Shown: positions 1-10,064, counted from the stretch's first letter. The stretch: DNA of 64,000 nucleotides from an uncultured Clostridia bacterium (GCA_947624285.1 CANQJS010000006.1:18424-82423), one strand, 5' to 3'. Translations and numbers: made by a program. Notes: generated by a model from the sequence alone, not told the origin.

Positions 1-114
1 AACGATGACCTTGCCTTCCTTGGGGCTTACGGCGATGACCTCGCCTCTCATACCTTTTGATTTACCGCTTAATACCTGAACGGTATCGCCGGCTTTAACA
101 AACATTTTACTCAT
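1..114 (-). CDS. rplX: 50S ribosomal protein L24 (partial, runs off window start)
   Basis: Reverse-strand translation MSKMFVKAGDTVQVLSGKSKGMRGEVIAVSPKEGKVIV; KOW-type L24 N-terminus; correct spc operon position. Confidence 0.93.
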   Translation of the reverse strand, partial: MSKMFVKAGDTVQVLSGKSKGMRGEVIAVSPKEGKVIV

Positions 115-128
115 TTTCGGCACCTCCA

Positions 129-497
129 TTAAAGCACTTCGGGAGCGAGAGAGAGGATCTTCATATAATCCTTATCACGAAGCTCTCTTGCTACGGGTCC
201 AAAAATACGGGTGCCTCTGGGAGTTTTATCCTCCCTTATAATTACGGCAGCATTTTCATCAAAACGAATGTACTGACCGTCGTCACGACGTACACCTTTA
301 GTTGTACGAACGATGACTGCTTTAACAACTTCGCCTTTTTTGACAACGCCGTTCGGAGCTGCCTTTTTGACGCTCGCCACGATAACATCGCCGATATTCG
401 CATATCTTCTGCCCGAGCCGCCGAGAACTCTTATGCAAAGTATCTCTTTAGCGCCGGTGTTGTCTGCAACTTTAAGACGACTTTCCTGTTGTATCAC
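129..497 (-). CDS. rplN: 50S ribosomal protein L14
   Basis: [36 protein letters not shown]; likely GTG start at 497 rather than the listed 530. Confidence 0.97.
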   Translation of the reverse strand: MIQQESRLKVADNTGAKEILCIRVLGGSGRRYANIGDVIVASVKKAAPNGVVKKGEVVKAVIVRTTKGVRRDDGQYIRFDENAAVIIREDKTPRGTRIFGPVARELRDKDYMKILSLAPEVL

Positions 498-591
498 AGC
501 ATTTTCCTCCTTCGTACTGCAAAATAACACTTTGCATCTTGCAGTTATTATTTTAAAACTAATTTATAAAAGCTAATGTAATTCGTAATGA

Positions 592-849
592 TTACTTTGC
601 CTTTTCAATTATATTGACTACGCGCCATCTCTTATCCTTGCTGATGGGGCGGGTTTCCATAATAAGCACTTTATCGCCTACGCCGCAGGTGTTTTCCTCG
701 TCGTGAGCCTTGTACTTAACGGTGCGGTTGATGATCTTACCGTAAAGAGGATGACGAACCTTGTCTCTGATAGTAACGACTACGGTTTTATCCATCTTAT
801 CGCTGGTAACGATACCTACTCTTGTTTTTCTGAGGTTTCTTTCGCTCAT
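592..849 (-). CDS. rpsQ: 30S ribosomal protein S17
   Basis: [33 protein letters not shown]. Confidence 0.97.
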   Translation of the reverse strand: MSERNLRKTRVGIVTSDKMDKTVVVTIRDKVRHPLYGKIINRTVKYKAHDEENTCGVGDKVLIMETRPISKDKRWRVVNIIEKAK

Positions 850-866
850 AATTAAATCCTCCTATC

Positions 867-1070
867 TTAAGAATTTGAGTCTGCAAGCTCAAGCTCGCGC
901 TCCACGGTTTTGATGCGGGCGATGTCTTTTCTTACAGCCTTGATTCTCATAGGGTTGTCGAGCTGATTGATAGCCTGCTGAAAATGAAGATTGAAAAGCT
1001 CTTCTTTAAGCTGAGCAAGCTTTGCCGCCCGCTGTTCGGCGCTTAAAGCTCTGATTTCCGAAGCTTTCAT
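867..1070 (-). CDS. rpmC: 50S ribosomal protein L29
   Basis: [31 protein letters not shown]. Confidence 0.96.
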   Translation of the reverse strand: MKASEIRALSAEQRAAKLAQLKEELFNLHFQQAINQLDNPMRIKAVRKDIARIKTVERELELADSNS

Positions 1071-1495
1071 TACTGCTCTCCTCCCTCTTGTCCTTTAACT
1101 ACGAATTTGCATTTGATAGGAAGCTTGTTTGCGGCAAGGCGCATTGCCTCGCGTGCGATACTTTCCTCAACACCCGCGAGCTCAAACATAACTCTGCCGG
1201 GCTTAACTACCGCTACCCAGTAGTCAACATTACCTTTACCTTTACCCATACGGGTATCGGCAGGCCTTGCGGTGATCGGCTTATCGGGGAAAATCTTTAT
1301 CCATACCTGACCGCCGCGCTTTGTGTAACGGGTCATGGCGATACGGGCAGCCTCTATCTGCGCCGCGGTTATCCACGCGGGCTCGGAAGCCTGAAGACCG
1401 TACTGACCGTAAGTTACCTTATTTCCTCTTGAAGCCTCACCTGTCATACGACCTCTGTGCTGCTTACGGTGTTTAACACGCTTAGGTAAGAGCAT
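1070..1495 (-). CDS. rplP: 50S ribosomal protein L16
   Basis: [19 protein letters not shown]...[25 protein letters not shown]. Confidence 0.98.
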   Translation of the reverse strand: MLLPKRVKHRKQHRGRMTGEASRGNKVTYGQYGLQASEPAWITAAQIEAARIAMTRYTKRGGQVWIKIFPDKPITARPADTRMGKGKGNVDYWVAVVKPGRVMFELAGVEESIAREAMRLAANKLPIKCKFVVKGQEGGEQ

Positions 1496-2208
1496 TATTG
1501 ATTTCCTCCTTCCTTACGACGCTCCCTCGGGCGGCGGTTATTGTTTCTTCTCGGAGTTCTGTTTCTTGACTCGTGAAGAACTTCGCCCTGATAGATCCAA
1601 ACTTTAACGCCTATGCGCCCGTATGTTGTGGCAGCCTCGGCGGTGCCGTAATCAATATCGGCACGGATAGTTTGAAGCGGGATCGTCCCTTCCTTATAGG
1701 TCTCGGTACGGGCGATTTCGGCGCCGCCGATACGGCCTGATACCTGTACCTTGATACCGCGCGCTCCCAGCCTCATCGTATTGCGTATTGCCTGCTTTAC
1801 GGCGCGGCGGAAGGATACACGCTTTTCAAGCTGCGTTGCGATGCTCTGCGATACGAGGATCGCGTTGAGATCGGGCTGCTTGATCTCCATAATGTTGATG
1901 AAAACCTCATCGGGTTTCTTGTTGAGCTTCTTTGCGCAAAGAGCCTTGAGTTTCTCTATCTCCGCGCCCTGCTTGCCGATAACCATACCGGGCTTGGCAC
2001 AGTGAATATTGATCCTTACACGCTTTGCGTCGCGCTCGATTTCGATTTTCGGAACACCTGCGCTTTTGAGAGTTTCCAGCAAATACTCACGAAGGTTGTG
2101 GTCCTCAACAAGAGTGTTTGCAAAGTCGCTCTTCTTGGCATACCAGCGGGAGTCCCAGTTTTTGATTATACCGATTCTTAAACCGGTCGGATTACATTTC
2201 TGTCCCAT
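1495..2208 (-). CDS. rpsC: 30S ribosomal protein S3
   Basis: [26 protein letters not shown] motif [13 protein letters not shown]. Confidence 0.98.
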   Translation of the reverse strand: MGQKCNPTGLRIGIIKNWDSRWYAKKSDFANTLVEDHNLREYLLETLKSAGVPKIEIERDAKRVRINIHCAKPGMVIGKQGAEIEKLKALCAKKLNKKPDEVFINIMEIKQPDLNAILVSQSIATQLEKRVSFRRAVKQAIRNTMRLGARGIKVQVSGRIGGAEIARTETYKEGTIPLQTIRADIDYGTAEAATTYGRIGVKVWIYQGEVLHESRNRTPRRNNNRRPRERRKEGGNQ

Positions 2209-2225
2209 TTAACTTTTCCTCCTGC

Positions 2226-2564
2226 TCAGTCTTCCATTTCCTTAACGGTAACGGTGATGTGTGATGTTCTCTTGTTTATTCTGTAAGCTCTGCCCTGCGC
2301 CCTCGCCTGTATTCTCTTGAGTGTGGGACCGGCGGTTACATTACAGTAGCTTACGAACAATCTTGATGTGTCCATATTATTATTGTTTTCAGCGTTTGCC
2401 ATAGCCGATTTGAGCACTTTGAGAAGTATCTCCGAAGCAGCCTTCGGCGTGTGTTGCAGAATTGCCTTGGCCTTGTCGCAGGGCTGATTTCTGATTAAAT
2501 CAAGAACAATCTGTACCTTACGGGGAGAAATACGGACATATGTTGCTTTTGCTGTTGCTTCCAT
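2226..2564 (-). CDS. rplV: 50S ribosomal protein L22
   Basis: ATYVRISPRKVQIVLDLIRN...GRAYRINKRTSHITV. Confidence 0.97.
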   Translation of the reverse strand: MEATAKATYVRISPRKVQIVLDLIRNQPCDKAKAILQHTPKAASEILLKVLKSAMANAENNNNMDTSRLFVSYCNVTAGPTLKRIQARAQGRAYRINKRTSHITVTVKEMED

Positions 2565-2582
2565 AGTTTGATCTCCTTTCGA

Positions 2583-2855
2583 TTATCTCGATGTCTTTGA
2601 ACCTGCGTGACCGCGGAAAGTTCTTGTGGGGGCGAATTCGCCCAGCTTATGTCCAACCATATCCTCCGTAACATATACGGGAACATGCTTTCTTCCGTCG
2701 TGAACAGCAAAGGTGTGACCTACGAATTCAGGGAAGATCGTGGAACTTCTTGACCAGGTCTTGATGACCTGCTTATCGCCCTTTGCGTTGAGAGCCTCAA
2801 CCTTTTTGAAAAGGCTTTCTTCAACATAAGGTCCTTTTTTAGTGCTTCTGCTCAT
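2583..2855 (-). CDS. rpsS: 30S ribosomal protein S19
   Basis: [20 protein letters not shown]...[27 protein letters not shown]. Confidence 0.98.
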   Translation of the reverse strand: MSRSTKKGPYVEESLFKKVEALNAKGDKQVIKTWSRSSTIFPEFVGHTFAVHDGRKHVPVYVTEDMVGHKLGEFAPTRTFRGHAGSKTSR

Positions 2856-2874
2856 TTAATCTTCTCCTTTCCTC

Positions 2875-3708
2875 TTATTTGCCGTTGCGGCGTCTTACTA
2901 TCATCTTGTTGGACGCTTTTTTCTTATCGCGGGTCTTATAACCGAGAGCGGGCTTGCCCCACGGTGTAACGGGACCCGGTCTGCCTATAGGCGACTTACC
3001 TTCACCACCGCCGTGCGGGTGGTCGTTCGGATTCATAACGGAGCCGCGTACCGTCGGTCTCCAGCCCATATTGCGCTTGCGCCCCGCCTTACCGATTTTG
3101 ACATTTGCATGGTCGGTGTTGCCTACAACGCCTATGGTCGCCATACAATCGGCGGGAACATTGCGAAGCTCGCCGGAGGGGAGCCTGAGCAATGCGTAGG
3201 GGCCTTCAAGAGCCATAAGCTGAGCGCTGTTGCCTGCCGAGCGGGCAAGCTGTGCGCCTCTGCCGGGATAAAGCTCTACATTGTGGATTATCGTACCTAC
3301 AGGTATGTTCTTCAAGGGAAGCGCATTGCCCGCCACGATATCGGAGTTGGGTCCTGAAACGACCTTGCTGCCTATCTTGAGCCCGTCGGGAGCTATGATA
3401 TAGCTCTTGACGCCGTCCTCATACTGGATAAGAGCGATATGAGCCGAACGGTTGGGATCGTACTCTATCGTCTTTACCTCAGCGGGCATATCAAACTTCT
3501 GCCTTTTGAAATCAATTATACGATACTTTTTTCTGTTTCCGCCGCCGCGGTGGCGAACGGTAATTCTTCCGTAGGAGTTACGACCTGACTTTTTGCTGAG
3601 TGCTACGAGCAAAGATCTTTCAGGAGCAACTTTTGAGAGGGAAGAATAATCTGTTACCGACATATTTCTTCTTGACGGAGTAGTCGGCTTATAATTCTTT
3701 ATTGCCAT
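2875..3708 (-). CDS. rplB: 50S ribosomal protein L2
   Basis: [18 protein letters not shown]...[32 protein letters not shown]. Confidence 0.98.
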   Translation of the reverse strand: MAIKNYKPTTPSRRNMSVTDYSSLSKVAPERSLLVALSKKSGRNSYGRITVRHRGGGNRKKYRIIDFKRQKFDMPAEVKTIEYDPNRSAHIALIQYEDGVKSYIIAPDGLKIGSKVVSGPNSDIVAGNALPLKNIPVGTIIHNVELYPGRGAQLARSAGNSAQLMALEGPYALLRLPSGELRNVPADCMATIGVVGNTDHANVKIGKAGRKRNMGWRPTVRGSVMNPNDHPHGGGEGKSPIGRPGPVTPWGKPALGYKTRDKKKASNKMIVRRRNGK

Positions 3709-3813
3709 TATTATTTCTCCTTTCCGGATAACTTTGCGATGAGATGGCGCCCATCATACCTCATCATCCGAAATATTCTCAATTTTCGCTATACTGATAC
3801 TATATAGTTGCGA

Positions 3814-4110
3814 TTACATCATATCGTTGAAGAATTCGATATCCTTTGAATCCTCGGTGAGGGTGACGATCGCTTTCTTCCACGAGGGAGTGTAGCCGCT
3901 GTGAATACCCTGACGGCGTTCATGGCCGCGGACATTCATAGTGTTTACCTTCAAAACCTTCGTTCCGGGGAACACAGCCTCAACAGCCTTTGCGATTTCG
4001 ATCTTGTTTGCGTTCTTTGCAACCTTGAAGGTATATTTCTTCATCATAAGACCCGACATTGACTCTTCGGAAATGATCGGCTTAAGAATAATATCCCGAG
4101 CATCTTTCAT
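3814..4110 (-). CDS. rplW: 50S ribosomal protein L23
   Basis: DIILKPIISEESMSGL...YTFKVAKNANKIEIAKAVE. Confidence 0.96.
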   Translation of the reverse strand: MKDARDIILKPIISEESMSGLMMKKYTFKVAKNANKIEIAKAVEAVFPGTKVLKVNTMNVRGHERRQGIHSGYTPSWKKAIVTLTEDSKDIEFFNDMM

Positions 4111-4733
4111 TACGCATATACCTCCTCGATTTTCTTTGCGGCATCCTTGAGAACGATGAAATCGTTGCAGTTAAGAATATCATAAACGCAAAGCGTGTTT
4201 ACGGTAACTACCTTAACGCCCTCAATGTTGCGCGCGCTCTTGTAAATTACATCATTGTTTTCGGCAAGCACAAGAAGCACCTTTTTGCCCGCCTTCAGCT
4301 TGGTGAAAATTTCCGCCATGGCTTTCGTCTTGATTCCGTCAAGCTCGATTTTGTTGACGATTATCATTTCGGACTCCGCCACCTTGCTTGAAAGAGCGGA
4401 TTTCATTGCGAGCCTCTTTACTTTCTTGTTTACGCTTACCTTATACTTTCTCGGCTTCGGACCGAGAGCGATACCGCCGTGAGTCCACTGAGGACTTCTT
4501 GTTGAGCCCTGACGGGCACGGCCTGTGCCTTTCTGCCTCCATGGCTTCGCGCCGCCGCCCGATACTTCGGAACGAGTGAGAGTGGACTGAGTGCCCTGGC
4601 GCTGCGCCGCGAGATAGCTTACTACGGCGAGGTGCATTGCGTACTTATTCGGCTCAATGCCGAAAACGGAATCCGCAAGCTCCATTTTTGAGGTCTTGCG
4701 ACCTTCTTGGTTATAAACCTGAACCTGTGCCAT
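4110..4733 (-). CDS. rplD: 50S ribosomal protein L4
   Basis: PWRQKGTGRARQGSTRSPQWTHGGIALGPKPR. Confidence 0.97.
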   Translation of the reverse strand: MAQVQVYNQEGRKTSKMELADSVFGIEPNKYAMHLAVVSYLAAQRQGTQSTLTRSEVSGGGAKPWRQKGTGRARQGSTRSPQWTHGGIALGPKPRKYKVSVNKKVKRLAMKSALSSKVAESEMIIVNKIELDGIKTKAMAEIFTKLKAGKKVLLVLAENNDVIYKSARNIEGVKVVTVNTLCVYDILNCNDFIVLKDAAKKIEEVYA

Positions 4734-4750
4734 TTTTCTCTCTCCTTTCG

Positions 4751-5383
4751 TTAAGCTTTAACAGCGTCCGCGATAACTACGATTCCGCCCTTGGGACCGG
4801 GGATCGCGCCCTTGATCGCGATAAGGTTGTTTTCAGCATCGACCTTGGCGACCGTAAGGTTTTGCACGGTTACTTTTTCACAGCCGTAATGACCTGCCAT
4901 CTTTCTGCCCTTGAATACTCTTGAGGGGCTTGAGCAAGCGCCCAAAGAGCCCTGATGACGGGATACGGGACCCGTACCGTGAGATTCACGCAGCCTTGAG
5001 AAATTCCAACGCTTGATCGCGCCGGCAGTTCCGTGGCCTTTGGATGTGCCCTTGACATCTACTACATCGCCTTCGGCAAATGTGTCCGCCTTCAGGATAT
5101 CGCCTACATTGACTGCCGAGCAATCCTCCAAACGAAATTCCTTGAGCGTTTTCTTTGGAGCAACATCGTTCTTGGCGAAATGACCTTTCATGGGCTTGTT
5201 GAGCTTATTGAGCTTAACATCGCCGAAGCCGACCTGAACGGCCTCATAGCCGTCGTTCTCCATAGTTTTTTTCTGAGTTACCACGCAGGGGCCCGCCTCA
5301 ACTACCGTTACGGGGATTACCTTGCCGTCCTCAGTGAAAATCTGGGTCATACCGATTTTCTTACCTATCAGACCTTTTTTCAT
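4751..5383 (-). CDS. rplC: 50S ribosomal protein L3
   Basis: [36 protein letters not shown] track start at 5437 is an N-terminal over-extension. Confidence 0.97.
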   Translation of the reverse strand: MKKGLIGKKIGMTQIFTEDGKVIPVTVVEAGPCVVTQKKTMENDGYEAVQVGFGDVKLNKLNKPMKGHFAKNDVAPKKTLKEFRLEDCSAVNVGDILKADTFAEGDVVDVKGTSKGHGTAGAIKRWNFSRLRESHGTGPVSRHQGSLGACSSPSRVFKGRKMAGHYGCEKVTVQNLTVAKVDAENNLIAIKGAIPGPKGGIVVIADAVKA

Positions 5384-5436
5384 ATTTTTCCCTCCTTGGT
5401 TATTGGTTGGTTTCCCAACTTGACCTCGGCAGCGCA

Positions 5437-5751
5437 TTACAATTTGATTTCGATTTCTACGCCTGCCGGGAGCTCAAGACTTGTCAGCGCCTCAACGGTC
5501 TTATTTGAGGGTCTGAGAATGTCGATGAGTCTTTTGTGTGTTCTCTGCTCGAACTGCTCGCGGCTGTCCTTATACTTATGAACAGCGCGAAGAATTGTAA
5601 CAACTTCCTTCTCGGTGGGAAGCGGAATGGGACCGCTTACCTGAGCGCCTGTGTTCTTCGCAGTTTCAACGATTTTTTCCGCCGCCTGATCTACGAGAGT
5701 GTGATCGTAGCCCTTGAGCCTTATGCGGATTTTTACTTTGCTTGCTGCCAT
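5437..5751 (-). CDS. rpsJ: 30S ribosomal protein S10
   Basis: [34 protein letters not shown] upstream; ORF track start 5790 is over-extended. Confidence 0.97.
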   Translation of the reverse strand: MAASKVKIRIRLKGYDHTLVDQAAEKIVETAKNTGAQVSGPIPLPTEKEVVTILRAVHKYKDSREQFEQRTHKRLIDILRPSNKTVEALTSLELPAGVEIEIKL

Positions 5752-5798
5752 TTTCTTTTTCCTCCTGTAAAATACCGGAGAGCTTTCCACCTATTTTC

Positions 5799-5818
5799 AA
5801 ACACGCACCCGCGTGTTT
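5799..5818 (-). promoter_or_regulatory. Leader hairpin (8-bp perfect stem, 4-nt loop) upstream of rpsJ
   Basis: AAACACGC-loop-GCGTGTTT. Confidence 0.6.
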
Positions 5819-5838
5819 CAAGCGCCCTTTTTTAATAA

Positions 5839-5861
5839 CCGAATGACGAAGCATCATTCGG
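5839..5861 (-). promoter_or_regulatory. Leader hairpin (8-bp perfect stem, 7-nt loop)
   Basis: CCGAATGA-TGCTTCG-TCATTCGG. Confidence 0.6.
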
Positions 5862-6027
5862 GCAAGGTACTTTCTTCACGCTCCTGCAAATGTACACAAG
5901 CCATCGCAGGCCGTTTGAAAATTCGGTATGATTCCGCCCGGTTTAAAATCGGACATACTCCGCCGAAATTCCCGCTCAGTGCAGCAACACGCTGAACGCC
6001 ACCTCCGGCATCATCGCATATCTGGTT

Positions 6028-6075
6028 GTGCGAAAAAACACTTATTATATAAATATATATAGCGGTTTTTCGCAC
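6028..6075 (-). promoter_or_regulatory. 5'-terminal leader hairpin of the S10 operon transcript
   Basis: GTGCGAAAAA...TTTTTTCGCAC inverted repeat starting about 1-2 nt after the predicted TSS. Confidence 0.6.
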
Positions 6076-6083
6076 GCTGGGAT

Positions 6084-6112
6084 ATTATAATATATAGAAA
6101 TATCCTTGTCAA
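6084..6112 (-). promoter_or_regulatory. Consensus sigma-A promoter for the S10-spc operon
   Basis: Minus strand TTGACA (6107-6112), 17-bp spacer, TATAAT (6084-6089). Confidence 0.9.
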
Positions 6113-6306
6113 GCATTTTTTTGAAAAAAATCTTTAGTAATTTTTCAACAACAAAATCCCGAAAAATTCTGTAATTTTGCACAATCCGATATTTAAGCAC
6201 ATTTGCGGTGAATTTCAATCCACACCACTATATATAGTATGGAGTGTCATTTATTACTTCGGGCATACGATCTGATGAAAATTCATAAAAAGTTTACAAA
6301 ATAATA

Positions 6307-6344
6307 CTGCCGCCGGCGTTGCTTTAACAAATTGCCGGCGGCAG
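6307..6344 (-). terminator. Rho-independent terminator downstream of rubredoxin
   Basis: Perfect 11-bp inverted repeat CTGCCGCCGGC/GCCGGCGGCAG, then T-rich tract on minus strand. Confidence 0.75.
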
Positions 6345-6363
6345 CATTATGTGCTTTTCAAAA

Positions 6364-6522
6364 TTACTCTTCCGCGCTGAAATCATCCTTGCCTACTCCG
6401 CATACAGGGCAGGCAAAATCCTCGGGGAGCTCATCCCACGCCGTGCCGGGAGCGATACCGTTATCGGGATCGCCGACTTCGGGGTCATAAGTCCAGCCGC
6501 ACACATTGCATATGTATTTCAT
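6364..6522 (-). CDS. Rubredoxin (52 aa), not in the ORF track
   Basis: Hand translation [52 protein letters not shown]; two CxxC(G) iron ligand pairs. Confidence 0.95.
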   Translation of the reverse strand: MKYICNVCGWTYDPEVGDPDNGIAPGTAWDELPEDFACPVCGVGKDDFSAEE

Positions 6523-6718
6523 AAAATCAACTCCTATCTTGATTTATTTAAGGGCAAACCGAAATCCTCTCGGCTCGTTCCTTTTTTCGGCGGTATCCGC
6601 GCCGTTTACATTATTATATATAAAATTTCACCGCAAGGCAAGAGTTTAATATGGCTTACATTCGATTTTCGGCAATTTTTCCCATAGTATCTACGGTATC
6701 GATAACAAAAAATTATAA

Positions 6719-6748
6719 ACGGGCGTTTCCCGCAGAAAAAACGCCCGT
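6719..6748 (-). terminator. Rho-independent terminator downstream of spo0A
   Basis: ACGGGCGTTT/AAACGCCCGT stem followed by TTATAATTTTTT on minus strand. Confidence 0.75.
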
Positions 6749-6762
6749 AAATTTTATCAAAA

Positions 6763-6782
6763 TATAGCTGAGGAGAGTTGAA
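6763..6782. repeat. Half copy of the TAGCTGAGGG hairpin repeat (family A)
   Basis: TATAGCTGAGGAGAGTTGAA matches one end of the copies at 44689 and 62693. Confidence 0.6.
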
Positions 6783-6840
6783 CACAACAAGGTTTTTGCG
6801 GGCTTATTTACGCATATACCGCTTCAAACTCCTTGTCAAT
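6781..6840 (+). repeat. 60-bp dispersed repeat (family B), copy 1
   Basis: 56/60 identical by eye to the reverse complement of 59804-59863. Confidence 0.85.
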
Positions 6841-6847
6841 ACGCAAA

Positions 6848-7615
6848 TTATGCGGTTTTGAGCGAAAGCTTCAGCTTATCCGCTATCATAGCGATAAATT
6901 CCGAGTTTGTGGGCTTGCCGCGCTGGGACTGGATCGTGTAGCCGAAATATGAGGAGAGAACATCAACATCGCCCCTGTCCCACGCCACCTCGATCGCGTG
7001 GCGTATCGCGCGCTCCACTCTTGAGGATGTGGTGTTGTAAAGCTTTGCCACCGTGGGATAAAGCAATTTCGTTACAGAACCGAGCATTTCGGGGTCTTCA
7101 ACGGAAAGCTTGATCGCCGTGCGCAGATACTGATAACCCTTTATATGAGCGGGAACGCCTATCTGCCTCATAATATCAGATATAACTACCTCTATATCAT
7201 TATCGGCAAAGGGATTTGAGGTGCGCTTTTTCTTTTCCGATTTCCACGAGGAAAGGCGCTCTATCCTCTTTGCGGCGGACCGCGGCGATACAGGCTTTAT
7301 AAAATAGTAATCCGCGCCCGCGTTTATCATCTGCTCCTCAAACTCCGCGTTATCCATAGCAGACATAAGAAGAACGAGCGGCTTTTCGGCGAGGGATTGA
7401 GATATATGCTCCAGAACATCGACTCCGTCGGCGTGCGCCATAAAAGCATCCATAAGGACAGCGTCAAAATGCTGTGCGTCCAGAAGCGCGATAACACGCA
7501 AACCGTCTTTTCCGGTAAGTACAACATCAAAACCTGAGCTTTCAAGCTCTTTTTTACATTCCCTGCCAAAAGAAACCGAATCATCGGCAATAAGAACTCT
7601 TAAATTATTTTTCAT
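6848..7615 (-). CDS. spo0A: Sporulation transcription factor Spo0A
   Basis: Receiver domain plus C-terminal [17 protein letters not shown]...[21 protein letters not shown]...[17 protein letters not shown]. Confidence 0.97.
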   Translation of the reverse strand: MKNNLRVLIADDSVSFGRECKKELESSGFDVVLTGKDGLRVIALLDAQHFDAVLMDAFMAHADGVDVLEHISQSLAEKPLVLLMSAMDNAEFEEQMINAGADYYFIKPVSPRSAAKRIERLSSWKSEKKKRTSNPFADNDIEVVISDIMRQIGVPAHIKGYQYLRTAIKLSVEDPEMLGSVTKLLYPTVAKLYNTTSSRVERAIRHAIEVAWDRGDVDVLSSYFGYTIQSQRGKPTNSEFIAMIADKLKLSLKTA

Positions 7616-7646
7616 AAAAAAACCTCCTGTTGTGAATTTCGTTCAC

Positions 7647-7675
7647 ATTTTACCATAAACGGTAAATTATTGCAA
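7647..7675 (-). promoter_or_regulatory. Candidate spo0A promoter
   Basis: TTGCAA, 17-bp spacer, TAAAAT on minus strand; TTTACC-N6-GGTAAA inverted repeat at 7649-7666. Confidence 0.55.
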
Positions 7676-7769
7676 GAGGTTTTTGCTTATTTTTGTGATT
7701 TTTTTTCACATTGCTACTTGTTTTTTCTTTTGCGACGCTTTTCGCCGCAAAATGTAAAACGCCCGTTTC

Positions 7770-8966
7770 CTAATTTTGAGCTTCTTCAAGCATCGTCTGA
7801 GAAAATATGGCGTACCCTTTAAGCGGATTGTTTACGATCACATGGGTTATCGCGCCTATCAGCTTTCCGTTTTGGATTATCGGAGTTCCGCTCATTCCCT
7901 GAACGATGCCGCCCGTTTTCTCGATCAATTTTTCGTCGGTTATTCGTATTATCATATTTTTCACATCGTCCGTATATGATATTTTCGTTATCTCCGCCGA
8001 ATATACCTGAGGTCCGTTTTCATCCACGGTGCAGATTATCTGGGCAAATCCGCGCTCGACTTCCTGCGGGGAAGCGACCTCGTATTCACAGCATTGTGAA
8101 AGATCGGTGTTTTGCGTGTATTCCCCATAGACTCCCCGTTCGGTATTTTCGTCGAGGCTTCCTATTGAGCCGCTTAAAAAATCACAGCACAGAGAGCCTG
8201 TTTCGCTGGAGGATGATTTGATAACGGAGCTCACCCTTGTTTCCACCGCCTCGCCGTTGAGGATAGGCATTATTTCGCCGGTATCGACATCGGTGATGGG
8301 ATGCCCGAGCGCGGCGACAGAGCCAGAAGCGGGGTCAAAAAATGTTATCGTGCCTATTCCCGCGGTGGAATCGCGCACCCACATTCCCGCTTTGAACGCG
8401 TCATCGGATTCCACATAAACGGGCTTGAGCCTGAAAGTTTTATATTTGCCGTTTCTTTTTACCTTTATCAAATAATCTTCGCCGCTGTTGTCGTTTAGTA
8501 TCTGCTCCACCTCCGCGGAGGAATAGACGGCGGCGCCGTTTATCGCAACGATTATATCACCAACGGCAATGCCCGCCTCGCGGGAGGGATTCACCGTTTT
8601 GCCGTTTACATGTATATCCTTAACGCCCACAACGATAACGCCGTTGGTATAAAGCTTGATACCGAATGACTGCCCCGACACAAGCACCTTCTGCACGCTG
8701 CCGTTTATTATCTGCGTGCTTTTGACGGGTATTATTCCGAAAAGCCTGTATTCCGCCTGATCTGTTCCAACGGATTGAGCGCTTTGGTAATCCACGCTTG
8801 CCTCCGTTTTTGCGGAAACGGAATAAATTTTGCCTATTTCCCTATCCTGCGGAGTACGCACCACAAGGCTGTCGGGCATAAGAAAATCGCCCGTTATAAC
8901 TAAAGTAAAAACCACAGTTAATACAAGCGCCGTGAGCGTATCCGCAAGGCGAATGATATTTTTCAT
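7770..8966 (-). CDS. spoIVB: SpoIVB peptidase (PDZ plus S55 domain)
   Basis: PDZ-like segment VGDIIVAINGAAV; GHPITDVDTG; catalytic-type GMSGTPIIQNGKLIGAITHV; next to spo0A. Confidence 0.95.
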   Translation of the reverse strand: MKNIIRLADTLTALVLTVVFTLVITGDFLMPDSLVVRTPQDREIGKIYSVSAKTEASVDYQSAQSVGTDQAEYRLFGIIPVKSTQIINGSVQKVLVSGQSFGIKLYTNGVIVVGVKDIHVNGKTVNPSREAGIAVGDIIVAINGAAVYSSAEVEQILNDNSGEDYLIKVKRNGKYKTFRLKPVYVESDDAFKAGMWVRDSTAGIGTITFFDPASGSVAALGHPITDVDTGEIMPILNGEAVETRVSSVIKSSSSETGSLCCDFLSGSIGSLDENTERGVYGEYTQNTDLSQCCEYEVASPQEVERGFAQIICTVDENGPQVYSAEITKISYTDDVKNMIIRITDEKLIEKTGGIVQGMSGTPIIQNGKLIGAITHVIVNNPLKGYAIFSQTMLEEAQN

Positions 8967-9027
8967 AAAATCACCATAATTATTTTTGCCGTGACCTTAT
9001 AAAATAACGCTTGTAATTTCTGCAAAA

Positions 9028-9051
9028 AAACACCCGGATAAACGGGCGTTT
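9028..9051 (-). terminator. Rho-independent terminator downstream of pfkA
   Basis: AACGCCCG/CGGGTGTT stem then T run on minus strand. Confidence 0.65.
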
Positions 9052-9095
9052 TAAATATTGTTTTAATTTGAATTTTATATTTAATAAGAATGCAA

Positions 9096-10064
9096 TCAAA
9101 TGGAAACTTCCATAGCTACGCGGAAGAGATCCTCGTCTATATGCTTTTGCATATTGAGCGCCTCAAAAATATCATAGTCAACGATTTCGCCGTTCTTTGA
9201 TGCAACGACCTTATTTCCGATATTTTTCATAAGAAGCTCTTTAACGGCGTAATTGCCCATACGGGTAGCCATAACTCTGTCTTGAACGGTGGGAGAGCCG
9301 CCGCGCTGGATATGACCGAGTATGCAGGCACGGGATTCAACGCCCGTTTTTTCCTGAATGCTCTTTGCGAGATCAACAACATTTACTCCTACGCCCTCGG
9401 CAACAACTACAAGGAAATGCTTTTTGTCCGTAAGCTGGGTGCGCTTCATTCTTTCGATAACATCTTTTTCAATATCAAATTCTATTTCGGGAATAAGTAT
9501 GGATGTTGCGCCTACGGCAATTCCCGCATTGAGGGCAAGATAGCCGGAACGGCGACCCATAACCTCGATAACGGTGCATCTGTCGTGCGATTCGGTGGTA
9601 TCTCTTATGCGGTCAACGCAATCCATAATGGTATTGAGGCAGGTATCATAGCCGATGGTGTAATCACAGCAGGCGATATCGTTATCTATCGTTCCGGGTA
9701 TTCCGACGCAGGGGATTCCCCTTTCGGAAAGATCGCGCGCGCCTCTGAAAGAGCCGTCGCCGCCGATCACAACAACGCCGTCTATGCCGTTTTCCCTACA
9801 GGTGCGAATAGCCTGCTGCATACCTTCCTCGGTAGCGAATTTAGCGGAGCGGGCGCTGTAAAGCTTAGTCCCTCCCCTATGTATTATATCGGAAACGGAA
9901 CGCAGATCCATTTCAACAAAATCACCGTTGATAAGGCCGTTATATCCTCTGAGAACGCCAAGTACCTTTATTCCGTTTACGCAGGCAGTTCTTACGACAG
10001 CGCGAACAGCAGCGTTCATACCGGGCGCATCGCCGCCGCTTGTCAATACAGCAATTTTTTTCAT
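9096..10064 (-). CDS. pfkA: ATP-dependent 6-phosphofructokinase
   Basis: MKKIAVLTSGGDAPGMNAAVRAVVR...GTIDNDI...GHIQRGGSPT. Confidence 0.97.
   Translation of the reverse strand: MKKIAVLTSGGDAPGMNAAVRAVVRTACVNGIKVLGVLRGYNGLINGDFVEMDLRSVSDIIHRGGTKLYSARSAKFATEEGMQQAIRTCRENGIDGVVVIGGDGSFRGARDLSERGIPCVGIPGTIDNDIACCDYTIGYDTCLNTIMDCVDRIRDTTESHDRCTVIEVMGRRSGYLALNAGIAVGATSILIPEIEFDIEKDVIERMKRTQLTDKKHFLVVVAEGVGVNVVDLAKSIQEKTGVESRACILGHIQRGGSPTVQDRVMATRMGNYAVKELLMKNIGNKVVASKNGEIVDYDIFEALNMQKHIDEDLFRVAMEVSI

Noticed and set aside
5854-6075. 73-aa minus-strand ORF in the S10 leader as a leader peptide
   Set aside because: No good RBS, and it overlaps the terminal hairpin; more likely non-coding leader RNA
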